Positions 61,101 to 64,000 of a DNA stretch of 64,000 nucleotides are shown here, in pieces. The translations under genes were made by a program, and so were the position numbers. The first letter of the stretch is position 1; every line of letters starts with the position of its first letter. The stretch is taken from positions 1,638,360 to 1,702,359 of the forward strand of contig NW_019775635.1 of the NCBI RefSeq assembly GCF_001039355.2, given 5' to 3'. Source of the DNA: Lingula anatina. Lineage: Eukaryota > Brachiopoda > Lingulata > Lingulida > Lingulidae. A model generated the notes under the pieces. The model did not search any database. It had not been told where the DNA came from and worked only from the letters and a program-made list of their open reading frames with translations.

Positions 61101-64000
61101 TTACTAGTGCATGATAACTCTAGCTCCCAGGGTTTGCCCAGAATTCCTGGATATAGTTACTTATATAAAGGCCACAGTTTGGATCTTTTTACATGCAGCA
61201 TAATTTTCTTTTTCGAAGAGCACGGTGTGAAATATGTTTTTAGCATTTTACTTGTGTATCTGCATCTAGCAATGAATGTTATTTTTAACTGATCTGATCA
61301 AAACAAGCTTTATTTACAAAGATTTTACTCTGTGTCTTATGTTTACAAAAATAACCATGTAGGCACGTGCATGCACGCACACACACACACAAACACACAC
61401 ACACACACACACAGCTAAAACAATTGAAACATTCTTAAAACAAACTTGTTTAAAACTAAAAAGTGAAATATATTGAAAAATGATTAACTTTGTAGTTTTA
61501 TGTGACTTAGAAACATTTGTTGAAATTAAAGCACAATTCTCCCAAAATTTTAAGAAATTTAAAGAGTGTGACTGGCGTTATCTAATATTCTTGCCGTAAA
61601 CAAGGAGACAAAGCTCTGAACACCTCCTTGACTCACTCATGAGGTCTACGGCCTTTAAAATCTTCAGCAACCTAAGGTAACTTGTCATTTACTGTTCTAA
61701 AGCTGAAACTTTGTTGAAAAATTTTGCATAACACAACTTTATGATGTTTACATTAAGCAGTATGACTATGAAAGGTTTATTTTACAAATGTTGACAAATT
61801 TCTATTTATTTCTATTCTGTTTTACTTACTAGTTCTAAATCATTTTATTTTCAATATCAAAACTCTGTGACCATAGTTCTAATGCAATTATCTAATACTT
61901 TCATAAAAATTGTTATGTTAAATTTAATCCTTGTAATCTAAAATCACAAAAAGAAATTGTTAATCATATCAGTAGTTTCTAAATTAAATACCTCATTATA
62001 TGATACAGGTTATTAAAAACATGGCAGACAGTAATCCATCATTTCTTATTTATAGATACATTTTATATGACGGGTGCTCTTCAAATAATACACAACCTGA
62101 CACCATATTACCACATATACCAGGAACAAAATGTTTGCCCACACAACTTGTATTGTTTACACGTAACTAAATCAATGAGAGGATCAGAGAAAAAAGTCTA
62201 GCAGTGGAAAGAAATTGATATTAGTCCTAATTCTCATGCAATAGATACCACACAAATGCATGCTTTGCGTTTAATGCTTAGATATTTTGTTGCATATAAC
62301 AACTTACTAACATGTGTTCAGTATTGAAGTTGATTGATTTTTCCATGATCACTGCAGTCTTCTTAGACACTGAAGGTATTGCGTCCATGCATAAGAAATT
62401 TCTGTTGTTTTCAGCAGATGTTTGCTATTTAAGTGGACTACATGTCACATTTGTCGTGAGTCAGAGTGTACTCACTTTTTTTTTTTTGTCTCAGCTGGAA
62501 GCAGCATTTAATGAAAGTTGTCTTTTGGGACAGCTATAGGTACATGGAGGCCATGAAGAGCAATACTTTCTGCTTGCTACAAACTCTTAGAAGACTGCAC
62601 CTTCTTTGTTTGCTTTTATCAGACATGCTGAAAAAATTTTCAGATATTGGGACCAGCAGCTATGATAAATTAGCTGATAATAAAGGACTTTTTGCCAGAC
62701 TGACTGTAAATTCAAAATGGCCGCTCTTAAAATTGTTGCTGACACAATTTTTTACCAGTCTTTGAAAATTAAGTCCATCATGGGCCCCATAACTTGAAAG
62801 CATCGTGCATTGTGACCGAGCACAAACGTCTCGATTCCATAACTCAATCGCCCATACTCAATCCATATGGGGGGGTATGGAATTGAGAGTGCTTTTGAGT
62901 TACAGGGCCATGGCCAACAGTTTCAGCATGTCTGTGGCATTGAGCCTTGCCTGTGATTTGATAATTAATGTGGTTTTGCAGTGGCTCTACTGACACGGAT
63001 ATGCCACCTTCTCCTCCAGTTCTTCAGACCAATGTCTTCAAAAGGTTGGTTTTATATGATAAAAACTTGAAAATTTAGTCAATCTTGAAAATTTTGTTGG
63101 AAGACAATTCTCTACCGACATAATTTTTTCAACTGGAAAATTTTGTCAAACTTGAAAATGGGCCTCTCAATAATTTTGAAAAGTTTGTCACCCACTATTG
63201 CCAATCAGATTGATGCATTTTAAAATATTAATTTTTAAGTGACGAAACTTTCAAGTTTTTACCATATCCACATACAGTCCCATTATGTTTATATAAATAT
63301 AAATAGTTTTTGTTGCCCAATTTTCAGTTGTATGCCATCCAAACAGCCCTGTATAGTATATTATAGTGGTAGAAGTTATAGAAGTCAGCTAGTGGGTTTC
63401 TTGGTTTGAGATTGCTGTCTGCATCCATACAATAAAACTGATGTTAGCTCATGTNACAGCTAAAACAATTGAAACATTCTTAAAACAAACTTGTTTAAAA
63501 CTAAAAAGTGAAATATATTGAAAAATGATTAACTTTGTAGTTTTATGTGACTTAGAAACATTTGTTGAAATTAAAGCACAATTCTCCCAAAATTTTAAGA
63601 AATTTAAAGAGTGTGACTGGCGTTATCTAATATTCTTGCCGTAAACAAGGAGACAAAGCTCTGAACACCTCCTTGACTCACTCATGAGGTCTACGGCCTT
63701 TAAAATCTTCAGCAACCTAAGGTAACTTGTCATTTACTGTTCTAAAGCTGAAACTTTGTTGAAAAATTTTGCATAACACAACTTTATGATGTTTACATTA
63801 AGCAGTATGACTATGAAAGGTTTATTTTACAAATGTTGACAAATTTCTATTTATTTCTATTCTGTTTTACTTACTAGTTCTAAATCATTTTATTTTCAAT
63901 ATCAAAACTCTGTGACCATAGTTCTAATGCAATTATCTAATACTTTCATAAAAATTGTTATGTTAAATTTAATCCTTGTAATCTAAAATCACAAAAAGAA
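44249..64000 (+). CDS. FAM13A/FAM13B-like: FAM13-family RhoGAP protein, N-terminal part, 3' end beyond window
   Basis: The family carries an N-terminal RhoGAP domain that stimulates GTP hydrolysis by Rho GTPases. Coding exons: 44249-44326, 49765-49960, 50488-50697, 51004-51187, 52442-52595, 52859-52963, 53166-53329, 54510-54560, 54886-54977, 55563-55650, 56133-56277, 56522-56676, 59047-59125, 60128-60464, 60943-61054, 61605-61676, 62982-63044; about 761 residues so far. The ATG at 44249 follows an in-frame TAG (44231-44233), and its exon (44190-44326) splices in frame to 49765. RhoGAP spans residues about 50-240: GIGHEGIFRVNGNARVV with the arginine finger, LLKLFLRELPDAVIP, LKYLCRFLVHVA, ALGIVFGPNLFRC. 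A proline-rich segment (TPPPRPPPPKFE) follows, then EVVKNVISEVTQDYLFGSD, matching the family's second conserved block, and an acidic run. DMPPSPPVLQTNVFKR matches the family's PPSPP segment. I cannot choose between FAM13A and FAM13B; invertebrates usually have one gene. Confidence 0.9.
44379..44706. repeat. diverged direct repeats flanking element D
   Basis: Two ~57-base stretches (44379-44435 and 44649-44706) share GGCCCATCTnAGCATGTTG and the preceding TTCTTA-nC-GGGTT-like block. They bracket the family D element plus a C run. Confidence 0.6.
44440..44614. mobile_element. MITE-like element, family D, in FAM13 intron
   Basis: Left end GGCCCCATTCAGAATAAGGG and right end (reverse complement) GGTCCCATTCAGAATAGGGG form strong inverted repeats that extend about 45 bases. 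TTA flanks both sides (44437-44439 and 44615-44617). It is bracketed by diverged direct repeats at 44379-44435 and 44649-44706. Confidence 0.75.
46315..46926. repeat. (TA)n-rich block with internal 99-bp tandem duplication
   Basis: Long TA tracts lie at about 46384-46450 and 46886-46926. CATCTCAAATCCAGATATA occurs at about 46315 and 46370. Between the tracts, a 99-base unit starting ATCGTTATCAGTGTAG at 46702 repeats without visible change at 46801. Confidence 0.9.
46963..47188. mobile_element. MITE-like element, family A, beside the TA block
   Basis: Starts GAGACCATTCCCACAT and ends GTGGGAACCCAGTC, flanked by TTT on both sides (46960-46962 and 47189-47191). The arms carry TTTAGATCGATC and the core AAGCTGTAAGGGGGTAATTA. 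Same family as the elements at 7462, 11686 and 30967. Confidence 0.75.
47949..48107. repeat. imperfect ~80-bp tandem duplication
   Basis: Two adjacent units each begin AGAGACCC(C)AGCAATGCCT and end TCCATCTnCTTTATAACC. They differ by small indels. Confidence 0.7.
48185..48425. mobile_element. MITE-like element, family B, near full length
   Basis: A largely palindromic 241-bp element. Left arm has TTTCAGATTCACACATC; the right arm, reverse complemented, starts GGGTGCATTCAGATTCACAT. Both arms continue with TACTAGCTAGG and CCAACTCTG. The core has AGCTAGGAGGTAATTAACTA, the same GGTAATTAACT motif as family A. The right flank is TTA, the left flank ATA. Confidence 0.75.
48788..48841. repeat. (TTA)n microsatellite
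   Basis: A trinucleotide ATT/TTA tract with one interruption. Confidence 0.9.
49180..49365. repeat. degenerate tandem array, unit ~35-40 bp
   Basis: About five diverged units of the form TTAGTTCTACACCTAATTAT plus GGATATTTGGC lie end to end, about 400 bases before the FAM13 exon at 49765. Confidence 0.7.
50270..50307. repeat. poly-T tract
   Basis: A homopolymer of nearly 40 T bases in a FAM13 intron. The short frames reading poly-Phe or poly-Lys across it are not genes. Confidence 0.95.
51262..51370. mobile_element. diverged MITE fragment in FAM13 intron
   Basis: Has scattered matches to family B and A arms (GTAGCTGATTGCACTC, GAGAGTCCCCACAGACTTGG, AATGGGGTC). Truncated; the family assignment is tentative. 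Confidence 0.35.
51597..51641. repeat. (TTTA)n microsatellite
   Basis: An uninterrupted ATTT tetranucleotide tract. Confidence 0.95.
53505..53532. repeat. 28-bp perfect palindrome
   Basis: The sequence TGTTAAAATCTCTT is followed without spacer by its exact reverse complement. It lies in a FAM13 intron between exons 53166-53329 and 54510-54560. Confidence 0.95.
55122..55164. repeat. (GA)n microsatellite next to a (GCAC)n stretch
   Basis: A GA tract of about 42 bases, preceded by GCGCGCACGCACGCACGCAC. Confidence 0.95.
56677..59046. other. 2.4-kb FAM13 intron with no coding exon
   Basis: Between the exons ending 56676 and starting 59047 I see only AT-rich intron, a C run near 57736, a CA tract near 58490, and the retroposon-like sequence at 58151-58384. 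Confidence 0.6.
58151..58384. mobile_element. possible 3' tail of an RTE-like non-LTR element or derived SINE
   Basis: Contains AAAATTTCATCAAAATCGGT, CATAACTTTTTGAGTTATGT, GACAGACAGATAAACAAACA and a final CATAACCTCCTTGGCAGAGG. This word order is one I associate with the conserved 3' end of RTE-type elements and their SINEs in aquatic animals. The outermost parts, AGACCTCCGTGAAGGC and CCTTGGCAGAGGT, are loosely inverted. No reverse transcriptase frame is present. Assignment is from memory of the motif, not from a search. Confidence 0.45.
60760..60957 (+). repeat. 40-bp minisatellite spanning the acceptor of a FAM13 exon
   Basis: Five units of 40 bases (CAGTGTTCTATTCTCCTTAC plus AGGCCCCATACTTGTCTGAT). 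The last runs into the exon starting at 60943. Each of the last four units carries a polypyrimidine run and an AG, at 60821-60822, 60861-60862, 60901-60902 and 60941-60942. The first unit has TG in place of AG. The frame from 60823 to the exon is open and in phase (120 extra bases). Use of 60863 or 60903 would shift the frame. Confidence 0.9.
61379..61412. repeat. (CA)n microsatellite at left border of the FAM13 duplicated segment
   Basis: A CA tract that ends where the duplicated sequence 61411-61956 begins. Confidence 0.9.
61411..61956 (+). repeat. FAM13 duplicated segment, copy 1
   Basis: Nearly identical to 63456-64000, with one single-base length difference over about 545 bases. It contains FAM13 exon 61605-61676 (RQSSEHLLDSLMRSTAFKIF). 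The true extent of the copy is unknown because the window ends. Confidence 0.92.
63455..63455. other. single ambiguous base N at FAM13 duplication junction
   Basis: An isolated N immediately before the second copy of the duplicated segment. Confidence 0.85.
63456..64000 (+). repeat. FAM13 duplicated segment, copy 2, with second copy of the exon (63650-63721)
   Basis: Starts directly after the N at 63455 and carries a second intact copy of the 72-base exon with the same splice sites and phase (63650-63721). Because 61605-61676, 62982-63044 and 63650-63721 all begin and end in the same phase, an automated gene model could include the repeated exon without a frameshift. Confidence 0.92.

Noticed and set aside
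60735-61292. 185-residue frame as an independent gene
   Set aside because: It is the 40-bp minisatellite, the FAM13 exon 60943-61054 and following intron read in one frame.
62312-62765. Candidate extra FAM13 exon near 62497 (TCTCAG then LEAAFNESCLLGQL)
   Set aside because: The frame meets a stop at once and no in-phase donor follows; splicing 61676 to 62982 is in phase without it.
1-64000. CRISPR arrays, tRNA or rRNA genes, bacterial-type operons
   Set aside because: None seen; the repeats are microsatellites, a minisatellite and MITE-like elements, and the genes are spliced animal genes.

Overview
The window is nuclear DNA from an animal, most likely a marine invertebrate. It is AT-rich and made of short, phase-consistent GT-AG exons separated by introns of a few hundred to several thousand bases. 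It has many microsatellites and small terminal-inverted-repeat elements, and no bacterial operon structure. Phylum cannot be fixed by eye; a mollusc or another lophotrochozoan, or an invertebrate deuterostome, would all fit.

Layout, left to right: (1) the N-terminus of an unidentified minus-strand gene running off the left edge (1-146). (2) A 3'-incomplete minus-strand IQCE orthologue (602-11374), a ciliary coiled-coil protein. (3) A plus-strand SNX8 orthologue (13675-26100) with EH, PX and BAR regions, head-to-head with IQCE. (4) A plus-strand GDPGP1 orthologue, GDP-D-glucose phosphorylase (29876-35622). (5) A minus-strand UBR7 orthologue with UBR box and PHD finger (37062-41516), tail-to-tail with GDPGP1. 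(6) A plus-strand FAM13-type RhoGAP gene (coding from 44249) that starts next to UBR7 through a short shared promoter region and runs off the right edge. I joined every listed exon by splice consensus and reading phase. SNX8 (530 aa), GDPGP1 (367 aa) and UBR7 (438 aa) close as complete proteins.

Three segments occur twice in tandem: about 3.63-7.77 kb / 7.78-12.0 kb (5' half of IQCE), 16.04-20.53 kb / 20.53-25.02 kb (nine SNX8 exons), and 61.41-61.96 kb / 63.46-64.0 kb (one FAM13 exon). In each case a single ambiguous base N sits exactly at the junction. The copies differ mainly in introns and at silent sites. The simplest reading is that both alleles of a very heterozygous genome were placed end to end, so the duplications are probably assembly artefacts. 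The alternative, that they are real, would predict an SNX8 with a doubled EH/PX/BAR core.

Introns and intergenic DNA hold several families of 175-260 bp elements with inverted termini and TTA-like 3-bp target duplications. They look like PIF/Harbinger-type non-autonomous transposons, and several families share an internal core. There are also a 40-bp minisatellite that multiplies a FAM13 splice acceptor, a 28-bp perfect palindrome, and a possible RTE-type retroposon tail. The genes have no evident shared pathway. No clearly novel biological system was found; the most unusual items are the acceptor minisatellite, the N-joined duplications and the MITE superfamily.
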